This document shows positions 45,201-56,425 of a DNA stretch of 64,000 nt, piece by piece (position 1 is the first letter of the stretch; each line of letters opens with the position of its first letter). Origin of the DNA: Anas platyrhynchos (lineage: Eukaryota > Chordata > Aves > Anseriformes > Anatidae); the NCBI RefSeq assembly GCF_047663525.1, contig NC_092587.1, positions 141,408,001-141,472,000 on the forward strand. The letters run 5' to 3'. The notes beneath the pieces were generated by a model. It saw nothing but the letters and a program-made list of their open reading frames with translations, was not told where the DNA came from and ran no database searches. A program made the position numbers and the translations under genes.

Positions 45201-48200
45201 TAGAATCATACAAGTATTCAGGTTGGAGAAGACCACCAAGATCACCTAGTCCAACTTTTAACAGTACTGATAAATTCACCACTAAATCCTGCTACTAAGT
45301 TCTGTGCGTTTCTTGAAGACCTCCAGGAATGGTGACTCAACCACTTCCCTGAGTAGCATATTTCAGTGCCACACAACCCCTTCAGTAAAGAAATTTCTCC
45401 TGATATTCAACCTAAACCTGCCCTGGTGCAACTCGATGTCATTTTACCTTATTGTATCACTTTGTGCTTGGGAGAAGAGCCCAACCCCCACCTCACTACC
45501 ACCTCCTTTGAGGTAATTGTATGGCACAATAAGGTCTCTCCTAAGCCTTTTTTTCTCCAAGCTAGACAACCCCAGCTGCCTCAGCTGTTCCTCATAAGAC
45601 TTGTTCTCTAGACCCTTCACCAGCTTCATTGCCCTAACGGCTTGATATGAGTTATATATATGCAAATATGTAGGATGCATCCTTCCAGGATTCAGCTGAT
45701 TTGACCAGCTTTTTGGGACACTGTTCTGTTAATCTTGGAGAGTCTGGGAAGATGTATAAGACAGAAATTGGGCAGGATATAAATGATAATATGTGCTCAA
45801 TCACCATTCTAAATTGTATACAGCCTGGTGAGAGTCAGTTCTAAGAGCAGGATTGTGCTATGGAGCAAAGCACCCATGCCAAAATCAAAAGGCCCGGGCT
45901 CTCTGCTTCCCTTATTGATCTGCTGATACTGCTTACCCACTTCACCTTGGAGTTCTGCATACACAGATTAATAATTATCATAATTTACTTGTAAAGGACC
46001 TTCAGCAAAGTGTGGAGAGTATTTTACATTGTTGCTGAAAAAAATCCTGAATACTTGCATTTGCTCCCTTGAGGATTACTCTTGCCCACTTTTAAAAGAC
46101 ATGAAAAAAAAAATCCATAATCTCTTGGAAATTCTAAGGTTTTTCTGGCAATGATTTGTAGGTTAAAAGCCCATGTAAGTCATGCTCTTTTTCTGCATTT
46201 GTAATCTGTAAAAATCTCTGCTGTCTCTAGAAAGTGGCAGAGAGTTTGAGAGGAAATGGGAAAGCACCAGGAACTAGTGGGGAGCCCTCTGAAGTGTGTT
46301 TTTTTCCACCATGGGTCACTTCATTCACCCCATTTTAGGCAAGTGAAAGTTAGATCCCCAGGTCCGGGCTAGTCACCCTTGGCTTCCCTAAGAGGCCTGC
46401 TGGAAGCAATGACACTGATTAACAGTCAAAATGAAGTAAGAAGTCCCCAGCTGGCAATTCATTTCATCTTGAAGGAGGGGCCTAAGATAGCTCAGATGAA
46501 TTCTCTATAGAGTCATAGAATCATCTAGGTTGAAAAAGACCTTCAAGACCACCTGCTCTCAATCCAACCTACTGAATCCCATCACTAGACCTTGTCCCTT
46601 AGTGCCACATCCATGTGTTTCTTAAACACCACCAGGGATGTGGTCTCCACCACTTCTCTGGGCAGCCTGTTCCTATGTTTGACAACTCCCTCTCTGAAGA
46701 AATTCTTCTTAATGTCCAATACTTCCCCTGGCACAACTTATTTATCATTTGTCACATAAGAAATCAAGTACCTTTGGGCTTGGCAAGATTATGGAAAAGA
46801 TTCTCCTGGAAGCAATGTCAAGGCACATGCAAAACAAAGAGGTGATCCAAGACAGCCATCATGGCTTCACCAAGGGCAAATAGTGCCTGAACAGTGTGGT
46901 GGCTTTCCATGATGGAGTGACTGCATCAGTTGACAAAGGAAGACCAACTGATGTCATCTACCTGGACTTCTGCAAGTCCTTTGACATACTCCCACATGAC
47001 ATCCTGATCTCCAAATTGGAGAAATATGAATTTGATGGGTGGACCATTCAGTGGATAAGGAATTGGCTTGAAGGTTACACTCAGAGAGTGGTGGTCAATG
47101 GATCTATGTCCAAGTAGAGGCTGGTGACAAGTGGTGTACAGGGGTCTGTCCTTGGACCAGTACAGTTATAGAGTAGAATCGTAGAATATCCTGAGTTGGA
47201 AGGTTTTAGATTTTTGAAGTTAAGTGAGTGTTATTAACCCTGTATATGACATTGGGCCTGTCTCTTTGCCCCTCTCACCCTTTGAATCTGTATAGCAGAT
47301 GTTCTTTAAGGGAAATCCTGACTTTTACTATGCATATACTTAGTATCTTTCAGCTTCAGCACTATTCTCAACCACAGATTCAGAGCAGGGCTGTGTTATA
47401 TGTTACCGTTTTTGTTGTGGAAAAGGAAGGATATTTAGCAAAATCCTGTTGTGATTTCCCAAAAGCAAGTGGTTGGTCCAGAATACTGGACCCTGCAGCC
47501 ACTAGGATAGCACAAGACATTTTGGCTTGGTTATGGGGACAGAGTTCCTGACTGAGGAGCTATCATCAGGAACTATCCTGAATGACGAACTGCATCTACT
47601 CCCAGTCACACCAGTAGAGCTGAGCTGCTCGAGGAAGGTACTTACTGTAAATATCATTATCCTGTTCAACATTTTAGATCACTCACAAAACCAAAACCAA
47701 AAGCTCTTCTCACAAGTCAGTGTACCCACACAGACAACGTGTCCATGCTATTTCGCTGCCAACATGCAAGTGGCAGTAATACTAGGGAGAATATTAGGCT
47801 TCTGAGAAAGAAGTCAGTCACCATAGCTTTTCTGTAGAAGACTGAAAGCAGAAGATAGGAAGATCAGCCATTTTCCTACTTTTGCACTTTAAAGAAGAAT
47901 GCTAGATGAATCAATTTTAATACCCACTATTGGATTGTATTGTTTTGCAGCCTTAACTAACAAACTAGGTAGCAGTTAAAAACTTTGCCTCAAATTAAGA
48001 AAAAGCTTGTGGCATAATCTGTTGTCCCATCTTAGGGTTCAGAAAGCAGATGATGAGGTTATTGTAAATGAGATTCAAGTCAACTATTTAGCCATCCTAA
48101 AGCTGTGTTTTGTCTAAACCAGGACTTGTCCAAAGCATTTGAAACTGTCCTGCACAACATCTCTGTCTCTAAATTGGAAAGATAATGGATTTGGTGTTGT

Positions 48201-51200
48201 TCAGGACCAGGTTAGATGAAGCTCTGAGCATCCTGATCTAGTGGGTGGCATCCCTGCCTATGGCAGGGGTGTTGGAGTTAAATGATCTTTAAGGTTCCTT
48301 CCAACCCAAGCCATTCTCTGATTCTATGACTGAAGGTCTTTCTGCCAGCACCACTAGTCCCCATGTGGATGAACTGGAAGAGGTTATATTCCAAGGGCCA
48401 AGGGAGCCTCGGCAGGTTCTCCAGAGCATCCCAGATCTGAGCCCCAGAAAATCAGCAAATGTACCTAAAGAGCAGTTCTGATGTCTGATCTGTGGCAGGG
48501 TCGCACACCTGCCTTTTGCTCATCCCGATATTTAAGAAAGGTTGGACTAGGTGATCTTAGAGGTCTTCTCCAACCTGAATGATACTATGATTCTGTGATT
48601 CTAAAGGCTTCAAGCTTCTCCTCTTGAGTGGTGCCTCTGAAGTACTACAAATGGAGAGGCAGACACAATTATTAGTATCTGTTGGAAGCTTATTGACCAG
48701 CAACTTTCCATGTTAAGCTTTCAAGTTTCACCCAAGTTTACAGGTGAAACGTGCTATGCTTGTGGGGAAAAAGTGCCTATCAGTTTAACAATACCACAGT
48801 CAATGAGTCGAGCAGTCTCTTTGCAAGCTCACCTCCATGTCTTCAGCCTCAGAGGATGGAACAAGAGCAGCCAAGGTAGCGCAAAATGTAAGAAGCCCTA
48901 TAATTTCTTCAAATGTCATAGGAAAAGAAGGGGAAACTGCCATAAAATAATCACTTTGGGCAACCTTCAATAAAAATTCAGATTATCCCAGGCCTCTTCC
49001 TGCAAGATGTCTGGATGTTAGTTAAAACTTTCATTTCGTACTGATGTCAGGCAAGCAAGACCTCACGATGTGCACAGAGCATTACAGAATCACACCCTTG
49101 TGAAGACGCAAGATTAGAAATATGACTTCTGCTTCCTGCCAAAAGAGTGAAAAAGCTGATATTTTAATTCTAGCTCCTAGATGAGGACAAAATCTGTCTT
49201 CAGAGATATGTGTGCCAACTACCATAACTCTAAAGTGGGATCCTCTGCAAATACTTTAGAGTTGAATGTAAACCATATTTTTTAAAGTAAAGGTCACAAG
49301 AGGCCAAGGTAGGTGGAAGTATCTATAATAAGGACAAGGACAGAAAAATGCAATTGAAAAGAAAATATATATATACACAGACATGCAAGTTTTCCTCAAG
49401 TGAGAGAAAGAGTTCTAAACTTTTAGGCAGAAGTAAAAAGCTCACATCATTCTTTCTAGGACCTTTTGTCTTCATGTCTGCATAGTAAAAGATTCATGCC
49501 ATAAACAGCCATTCACCATTGACAAGTGAAAGGCATTTCTACGTGGGAAGAATAAGTACTAAAGGCCAGCAAACTGCCTCTTGAATTCATAGACATTTCT
49601 AAAGGTTCTGTATTCTTTTTCCTCTGCAATATGCACAAGTATTTGTTTGAAAGAAATTCAAAAGAATAAATGCAAAAGACAGAAAAGAGTGACCTCAGAG
49701 AAGTCCATGTCTTATCACATTGCACAGAGCTGTGTATCAAACATGTGTGTTCTTAAAAAAATGCAAAATGGGAAAAAAAAGAAAGAAAAAGGAGGAGGAG
49801 GGAAGTATTTATTTGTCTTAATCTCTCTCAGACATACTTCATGTTCTAGGAATAATTTCCCCCATCATTCCTGATTCATGCAACTGCTGTTTTATTTTAT
49901 AGTCACTAAAAGGCAAGGGTAAATGGACATCCGCATGCTATGAAAAAGGTCTAAATGCTGAAAATGTAGAAATACATCATAGTATACATTGTTTCTAAAA
50001 ATATCTGCTTCATGAAATTCTGGAGGTTTTTTTTGTTTGTTTGTTTTTTAATCTCAGTGATTTTGACTGGAAGCTTGGCCATGGGAGTTCATGACATTCA
50101 TGATAGATAGTGAGTACATGAGTGCAGAAACAGATTTCCCAGAATAAATATATATTCATTTTAGCATATTCTCCTTCGTAATGAATGGAGTTTCCTATCA
50201 CAGTTATAATGGATGCTTTCTCAACTCTATTGGCGTGACTAATATTTTGAAGGAAAGAGACAAGCTGGTGAGGCAAACTTGTTGATGCAGAAGGAGGATG
50301 GAATAGCAGTAGTTATATAAATAGAAGGATTTTCCCTGTTGCCTTCCACAAGCAGTACAAAATTTAAGAAAATACTCTCCAGCAATAAAAAGCCTAACTC
50401 TCATCTCCACATTTACATGGTCATTGCCAATGCTTCTGAGTTGCCAGTGTTTCAGTGACTCTACTAGATTCTTCAAAATCAAGTCTAAATCTTGTGATTG
50501 AGGGTGATGTAAAAACATACTAATTTTTAACTTTTTGCAATAAATGATTTTTCTTCGCAAATACTTTGTTCTCTACACATAAACTGAGGCAGGCAGAAAG
50601 AGGAGACTTGGGGGGATCTCATCGATGTGTATAAATACCTGAAGGGCGGGTGCAATGAAGACTGAGCCAGGATCTTCTCGCTGGTGCTCAGTGACAGGAC
50701 AAGAGGTCACAGACAAATGCAGGAAGTTCTGTCTAAACATAAGGAGATACTGTGAGGGTGACTGAGCCCCGGCACAGGCTGCCCAGAGAGGCTGTGGGGT
50801 CTCCTCCTTGGAGGCTTTCAGAAGCCGCCTGGAGATGGGCCTGGGCAGCCTGCACTGGTTGGCTTCTGCTTGGGCCTGGTGGCCTCTAGAGGGCCCTGCC
50901 AGCATAAGCCATCCTGTGGTGCTGTGATTCTGTGATTTTGGAGGGTTTTATTTATTTATTTTGTTTGTTTGTTTGTTTTAGGAGCCACTTTAAAACACTT
51001 AAGCAGACCACAATAGACAACTGTTTAGTAAGATTTTGTTATGTCTTCAATCAGATTACTTTACTTTGGTTTAAAAGTATGATCCAGTGAATGGTAACCC
51101 ACCAACCAGTATAAATAACAAAAGCAGAATATTACAGTGTAGAAGTAGTGTAGATGTATGCACAAGGTAGCAGGATGGAGTGACAGAAGATGGATAGATG

Positions 51201-54200
51201 TGTGTTTATTAGCAACTCCGCTTATGTTAAGCAAATTTGCCTTAGCTTTGAGGAGCAAAACTCCTTTGAAAGCCAGAACAGAATGTGAATACTTAGAACC
51301 TCTGAATATCAGATTTTTTTTTCTATGCTTCAGTTTTCTTTCTACAAAACAGCTTTTGATCTCCATTTTTGTAAATGACATACAAAGTTCTGACTATAAA
51401 TCGACATGTCTATTGCAGTTCATAATGTGTAGTCCAAATTAATATCTTGTGGTCTGTAAAAAATAACTTGCATATTATATGCATCTGAATCTTACATGCT
51501 ACCCAGCCCACTGAACAAAGTGTTCTGTTCTTGATACTGCTTTTATTTCAAACCTTTCTTGAACAGCTAGCATCTCACTGTTTTATTAAAATGAGACAAT
51601 GCAAACAGACATGGAGACATCCTCTGAAGAGAAACATAATTCTTTTAGAATCTAACAAGCAGATAAATATTCAAGCCATAGTAACCATTCATTAAGCTCA
51701 TAACTTGCCTTTGAATCTGGTGTTTTGATGCAATCAGTGTTGATGCCACGAGGAAAAACCCTTTAAGTCAAAGAGACTTGCACATGTGCTTAAATTTAAG
51801 CACAACCTGAAGTGCTTAATGGATAGGAAGGAACCAATGCCTCTGGCCCTAAACATCAAACATTTTCAGCAGATGCATTAGTGATAATAGAAGTATATGA
51901 TCTGCTTCTCTGCTCTCACTACTGCTTCTAATGTACTCTAACATCTCAGGAAACAAGACCAAACAGACAAAACAGGTCAGCGTATGAAAAAATGTTTCTC
52001 TGTTTTTCTCTGTGTTACCATTTACAACATAGAGGAGACTCTTTATACTACCCTGTAAGTGCTTAACTCCCACAAAATCATAACTCTGTGAAAATTAGAA
52101 TAGAAGGGCATTAACAAATGAAATCCTATTGGATCAGTGGGACTTGGCCAGTTTTTACTTAGTCTGATTCTGCTGCTCAGGACATTTCTTGAACACTCTG
52201 AACAGTATATCTACTAATTAGCCTCCATTAGCAGGTAGTCGGAACCCTTAAATACTCTTTTTAGTGCCTTAATTAACTAAGAAGGTTTACATGTTCTCCC
52301 TTTCTTTTTCTTCTGTTTTAAAGATGGACATTTACCTCTGACATACATTTCTTCAGCAAATTTCTATACCCAAGAATTTGATACAGGCCCAAGTTAGCAG
52401 CTTGCTGTGATATCACCTGATGGATTTTAACTTAGCTGAAGTTGTTTTACCACTCGCAGAACTGCTTGCTATTTTGCACCTACATGGAGCTGTCTCTAGT
52501 TAACTAGAGGTTGCTTCAGACTGCCTGAGGAGCAAGGGGTTCCCATTTTGAAATTAAAGCACCTCTGAAAGACTCTTGCTTTAATGCTTCTGACTAACTG
52601 GGCTGCTTAGCTTTGTGTCTGGCCGGGGTGCCTGCCAGAGGTCGAAAGCATTCCAGATGTGCAAGGCCTGGTTATACTTACCTGCTGCTGTAGTAAGGGA
52701 ATATACACCACTACTTTCTGTAATTATTATTCTTCTTGATTAAGTTTGCTCTAATGTAGAGAATAAAGTAAAAAGAAGACTTTGGACATTTCAAATTAAA
52801 CAGTCACAGCCATCTGATGAGGCAAGCTCCAGTGTTCATGTGGATTTTACCATGTTATCAATGTATCTTTCCAAATATTTGTGTTGATTCTAATTTTCCT
52901 ATGTTGCCTACATTATCTGTTATCATTATACCTTCTGTTAGAGGAATCTTCTGCTCAATTTGACTTATATTTGGAGATTCTTCAATTTAATTTCTTATTT
53001 TGTTTATATCTGGCCCTGAGGTGATCCTTCTCTCTGATTGTTTCACCAGCTGTGTGTTTAATACAATTGCAGCACTAAATTCCATCCAAATTGAGTTTTG
53101 TGTAGGTAAAATACTTTCAAATTTGAATTTATGTCTTTTAGAGTTTAGTTTTTGTTTGTTTGTTTGTTTTGTTTTGTTTTGTTTTAATAACTTCATTAGG
53201 AATTCAAGCCTGCATAAAAAAATGTAATCCTGGAAGTATATTAGTATATTTCATAGACAGGAAATCCTTTGGGATTTTCAGTCACTTTTTGATTATGCCT
53301 CAGGTTAACTAATTCAGTTCATTTTTTTGGCTGGCTTCAAAAGGTAGCGTTCATAAACATTGAGTTGTGAGCTTTCACCTGTCAGATGTTCAGGATGTCC
53401 AGAATGTAAACCTCTTACATTCTGACAATAAAGCAACAACAAGAATGTCAACAGGTCACCAATTTAAATTGCTGCAGCTAACCTGTCTGATTTTGCCCAA
53501 AGCAAATGAGAGAATGATGATAGGAGTTGCTCCCTGGTAAGTGGGTAGCAATGGCAGGGCAAGAGGTGGTGAGGCAGCATCTCAGCATGGGGATAAGGAA
53601 AGGCAACCATGAAAGGGTACCAGGACAGCTGGGTCTGGAGGCAAATACCTCTCCATGGGTACTTACAAAGAGCATTTGTGGGTTTTGTCACAAGTGTCAC
53701 ATTTGTTCAAGGTTGCAATGTAAACATTTAGAGACCTCAAATATCTTTGACTTGTACTCTGCTGCTCTACAGCCTGTAGATTCAAGTTTGGCAATAAGTG
53801 TTCCCAGAAGTATTTCACTGGCTTATGGTTTTAACGAGGTACCTAAGCATCATGACAGGAAAATATAGGTGGTGTCCCCCTAATATTTTAGTGTTGGAAT
53901 AGATAACCCTGCTGCTTGTAAGTGTGCTATGACAGCTGGAGCTCAGGGAGCATGTGGGTACAGGCTGGAGCACGCAAAAAATTCAGACTTGTGCCCTCAG
54001 CTTTCCAGTGGATTTTCTGCTAGAGCATCTGTGCTGCAGGCTTGCATTTCTTAAGTGTTCCTCTTGCTAAAATAAAGAGGAACATTCCTCTAAACTAAAA
54101 TAAATTATCAGGCATGTGACTGATACTTAGGAAAGCACTTTATTCTTATATCTCTTTCTGGTGTATAGTAACAAAGAGATTAACAAAGTTTGTAAGGACA

Positions 54201-55179
54201 TGTGCTCCCATTGCTATCACGTGTAAACAATCCAAAGGCCTTTCAGAGGAGTGGTTGGGAAAATACTGTGAATTATGTGGTGGATTACTTCCAGGAAACT
54301 GTTCTGTATAATCTGAGGTTAATACTAATAGCCTGCTTCATAGTAGTTAATACTAATAGCCTGCAACTTCTTTTCTAATGTGGAAGATTTAAATGGAATA
54401 CATTTGAATTTGTCTGCAAAATACTTGAGTAGAATACTCTAAATATTCTAAACCATGCCCCTTCATTTAGGGAAAAAAAAAAAAAAAGCAAAATGTAGAG
54501 AGGTGAAGACAGTAGAAAGATTTCCCATCCCTTCCTCCTTTTCATACCTCATCCAGAAGCCTGTGATAGGAACAGTATCAGAGTTTGGGAAGTAAATGTA
54601 GAATTTGTTTTCTGGATCATATCATATATCCCCTTTCTTCCTCCCCTTTCTTCCTCCCCTTGCCCCTGAATTCAAAACAGTGAATTTTGTCCCTAAACAC
54701 ACCCATGTTTCGGTCTGCCCACCAAAAATAGATATATTCTTTGTCATGGGAATATGACTTTCAATCAAATCAGAAGCAAAGTGGGGACAAAGCTTGTCAG
54801 AGAAAGCCAAAGGCAAAAAATATCCAGTGGTTGCTGACTGTGCTTTGCAGAGGGGGCCGCAAGTGTGGATGCGTTTCTAGGTATTATTGTATAACCAGTA
54901 AGTACACCCAGTGTTTGTCTCACACTGTCGTTAAAACCTGATGTTTCTTTTCCAGGTGTCTTGTTCTCACTCGTAGTTGTGATGTATGTCATCTGGGTCC
55001 AGGCGGTGGCTGATCTGGAAAACTACACAAACATGAAAAAATTGGATTGCCCAGACTTTGCTGTTTATGTACGCTATGGCTGGTCTTTTATGCTGGCTCC
55101 AATAGGAGTATTTTTTGCATTATTAGCAGGAATGCTATTCTTGTTGGTAGGGCGTGCCATTTATTTACGCTCAGACTAG
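33143..55179 (+). CDS. TMEM182: TMEM182, transmembrane protein 182 (five exons)
   Basis: TMEM182 is a four-span membrane protein of the PMP22/EMP/claudin-like group. It is reported to be enriched in muscle and to restrain myoblast differentiation through integrin beta-1. Joining 33143-33283, 33691-33790, 35650-35748, 44485-44622 and 54956-55179 gives 233 codons plus TAG, matching the roughly 229 residues I recall for human TMEM182. All introns are GT-AG and phases agree. Membrane spans are near residues 5-27, 118-142, 158-178 and 202-225. The large first extracellular loop holds FFWRCWFSG (58-66), resembling the W-x-C family signature, and N-glycosylation sequons at N72 (NSS), N88 (NCT) and N105 (NST). 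The start [10 protein letters not shown] immediately precedes span 1, as in orthologues; no ATG lies upstream in frame. The gene spans 22 kb. Confidence 0.96.
33284..33690 (+). other. TMEM182: TMEM182 intron 1
   Basis: A 407-nt AT-rich intron with a T-rich tract before the acceptor; nothing else seen. Confidence 0.88.
33691..33790 (+). CDS. TMEM182: TMEM182 exon 2
   Basis: A 100-nt exon after acceptor CCGTAG and before donor GTAAGT. It encodes [16 protein letters not shown] and SSMWKFWY of the extracellular loop, ending in phase 1. Confidence 0.95.
33854..33877. repeat. Poly-T tract (24 T)
   Basis: Homopolymer about 60 nt into TMEM182 intron 2. Confidence 0.9.
34086..34490 (+). mobile_element. 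CR1 LINE 3' end
   Basis: Sense-strand CR1 3' segment: GGGCTGTTCAGCCTGAAG, then the AGACAATGACAGAACAAGGGG block, GGTTGCCCAGAGAAGCTGTGG, the GGATGGGGCTTTGAGCAACC block, and a terminal TTCTATGATCC-type tail. It is 5'-truncated, without long open frame, in the same orientation as TMEM182. Confidence 0.93.
35650..35748 (+). CDS. TMEM182: TMEM182 exon 3
   Basis: A 99-nt exon (acceptor TTTTAG, donor GTAAGT) encoding [15 protein letters not shown] and [10 protein letters not shown], with two N-glycosylation sequons, in the same extracellular loop. Confidence 0.95.
37661..37685. repeat. Poly-T tract (25 T)
   Basis: Homopolymer in TMEM182 intron 3. Confidence 0.9.
43896..43911. repeat. Poly-A tract (16 A)
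   Basis: Homopolymer in TMEM182 intron 3, about 570 bp before exon 4. Confidence 0.9.
44485..44622 (+). CDS. TMEM182: TMEM182 exon 4
   Basis: A 138-nt exon (acceptor CTCCAG, donor GTGGGT) encoding [40 protein letters not shown] and the start of span 3. It follows an 8.7-kb intron and precedes a 10.3-kb one. Confidence 0.95.
45194..45640 (-). mobile_element. CR1 LINE 3' end
   Basis: On the minus strand, a CR1 3' end whose tail appears on the plus strand as AATCATAGAATCATA at 45197. Remnants of the ORF2 C-terminus ([31 protein letters not shown]) are visible at about 45510-45640. It is truncated and diverged, antisense to TMEM182. Confidence 0.92.
46511..46740 (-). mobile_element. CR1 LINE 3' end, part of an inverted composite
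   Basis: Minus-strand CR1 3' segment starting from the tail (AGTCATAGAATCATCTAGG on the plus strand) and running to about 46740. There it meets a CR1 reverse transcriptase segment in the opposite orientation. The head-to-head join suggests a twin-priming inversion. Confidence 0.88.
46765..47168 (+). mobile_element. CR1 reverse transcriptase segment, inverted relative to its neighbour
   Basis: Plus-strand CR1 ORF2 sequence with the RT motif block [20 protein letters not shown], followed by [17 protein letters not shown], in a 73-codon open frame at 46896-47117. A stop (TAG at 47115-47117) interrupts it. It comes from a part of CR1 upstream of the segment at 46511-46740 and points the other way. 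The left boundary is approximate. Confidence 0.9.
47169..47203 (-). mobile_element. Tiny CR1 3' tail
   Basis: About 35 bp matching the terminal CR1 sequence (TAGAATATCCTGAGTTGGAAGG on the plus strand from 47182), the same subfamily as the copy at 7432. It abuts the RT segment exactly. It may be an extremely truncated insertion. Confidence 0.65.
48110..48330 (+). mobile_element. CR1 LINE with internal deletion
   Basis: Sense CR1 sequence in two joined parts: an RT segment (AAAGCATTTGAAACTGTCC to CTAAATTGGAAAG, about 48135-48185) and then directly the 3' end (GACCAGGTTAGATGAAGC to the tail at 48330). The intervening several hundred bases of a normal CR1 are missing. Confidence 0.8.
48525..48605 (+). 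mobile_element. Short CR1 3' end
   Basis: About 80 bp of CR1 3' terminus: GGTTGGACTAGGTGATCTTAG, CTCCAACCTGAATGA and a TATGATTCTGTGATTCT tail. Confidence 0.85.
50590..50939 (+). mobile_element. CR1 LINE 3' end
   Basis: Sense CR1 fragment from GGAGACTTGGGGGGATCTC to a GTGCTGTGATTCTGTGATT tail. It retains the TATAAATACCTGAAGGGCGG block that is split in the nested copy at 27.2-28.5 kb and serves as the uninterrupted reference for it. No intact open frame. Confidence 0.93.
53149..53184. repeat. (TTTG)n / (TTTTG)n simple repeat
   Basis: TTTG units change to TTTTG units over about 36 bp in TMEM182 intron 4. Similar shorter TTTG tracts occur at about 50030-50050 and 50955-50978. Confidence 0.9.
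54318..54373. repeat. 28-bp tandem duplication
   Basis: GTTAATACTAATAGCCTGC at 54318-54336 recurs exactly at 54346-54364. The spacing indicates a recent 28-bp unit duplication. Confidence 0.85.
54956..55179 (+). CDS. TMEM182: TMEM182 exon 5 (last)
   Basis: Acceptor TTTCCAG, then [20 protein letters not shown] (span 3), the loop with ENYTN and CPDF, span 4 ([19 protein letters not shown]) and a short polar tail ending TAG at 55177-55179. Confidence 0.96.
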
Positions 55180-55551
55180 TCATATACTGAAGGGAATACA
55201 GGAAACCTAGCAAAACTTCATTCACAATTTTATACATTATTACTGTTATGGCAATCCTAAGTATGCAGGCACACTTCTGGAATTTCTTCTGTTATTTTTT
55301 GAAGGCTGATGGACTCAATACAGGAAGAAATCACCCTTAGTCCTAGCTAGTTGCTTTTAATTCTTTAGAAAGTACACGTGGTTCACCATAGTGTACTACT
55401 AGCAGCATTTTTGCAGTTTTGCAAACAGAGGAAGGTAAAAATATTCTGCAACTGAAAGCCCAATGTGAAATGGGCCAAATCAACATTTTATACATTTCTT
55501 AACATGTATCTTGTGCTTCTGCTTGTGGAGAATGGTAAAAGACGGAGGGAA

Positions 55552-55557
55552 AATAAA
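55552..55557 (+). terminator. TMEM182: Candidate poly(A) signal for TMEM182
   Basis: AATAAA 373 nt after the stop, in sense orientation. It would give a short 3' UTR. Confidence 0.35.
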
Positions 55558-56419
55558 CATTCAAATGCAGTAATTCAATCTACCTCCTCTCCTGTTTTCC
55601 ACTACTTGCCTTAGCTTTGATACAAGCAAACTTATCTGCACTTTATAAAAATAGAGTGCAGTTGTTCATGCAGAGTCCATGGGAAGAGGGTAAGGGAGAA
55701 GACAATTACAGTGAACAGCGATTTGGTGCTAGTCTGTACATGTAAAAGCTTAACTACTTCTGTTATGTGTTTCTCCTTTCTGTATGCATTTGAAAGCTGT
55801 ATACCTCTATATTCTGAAATCTGTGTTTGTTGCATGATTCTGTAGGCCAAAATGCCATATTTTATTCACTAGTTAAAGTTATGCCAAAACTGTATTTTTA
55901 ATTAATATTTTAATCAAGTTTTAACCATTTTATTCTGAATGGAATAATTGGCTCCTCCTCCCCGAACCATTTTCTTGGTTGTGTAAAATGCTTTTTTTTA
56001 ATCAAAAAAAGTTTATTATGAAGATAATACCTACAACATGAAAATGTATGTTTAATGTGGCCATCATTTTTCTTAAATATTAAAAATCTACATTACAGAC
56101 CAAATCCATCCTGTCTACTAGTGGATCCTGGCTTTTCCCAAGGAAAGCAATGACACTAGCAAATAAAGCAGGGGAGGAGGATTTGGTTCTGTATTGTAGG
56201 AGTGACTGGTTCTTGGAGTGTGTGTTTGTGTGTGTGTGCGTGTAAGATGGGGTGAGGATGAGGCTGTATGCATGATATGGAAAAGATGGAGTGGAGTTTT
56301 AACAATGGGGAAACTTGGTTTGTCTGGCATTGGGCCCAAGCTGAAATTAAATCCATCTGAGAGTGTGTTCATTTTCACTTTGTAACTCAATGCAGAGTAG
56401 TTTGAGACTGATGGGGAAA

Positions 56420-56425
56420 AATAAA
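56420..56425 (+). terminator. TMEM182: Alternative poly(A) signal for TMEM182
   Basis: AATAAA about 1.24 kb after the stop, followed within 30-40 nt by GT-rich sequence (TTGGTTTCCTCTTGTT), which resembles a downstream element. Confidence 0.35.

Larger units (their letters stand above)
44623..54955 (+). other. TMEM182: TMEM182 intron 4
   Basis: A 10.3-kb intron with several CR1 fragments clustered between 45.2 and 50.95 kb in both orientations, a TTTG/TTTTG simple repeat at 53149-53184 and a 28-bp duplication at 54318-54373. The segment from about 51.0 to 54.9 kb looks unique. Confidence 0.85.
55180..56425 (+). other. TMEM182: TMEM182 3' UTR (extent uncertain)
   Basis: AT-rich sequence after the stop, with candidate AATAAA signals at 55552 and 56420 and a GT-repeat stretch at about 56219-56244. 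No coding potential recognised. Confidence 0.45.
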
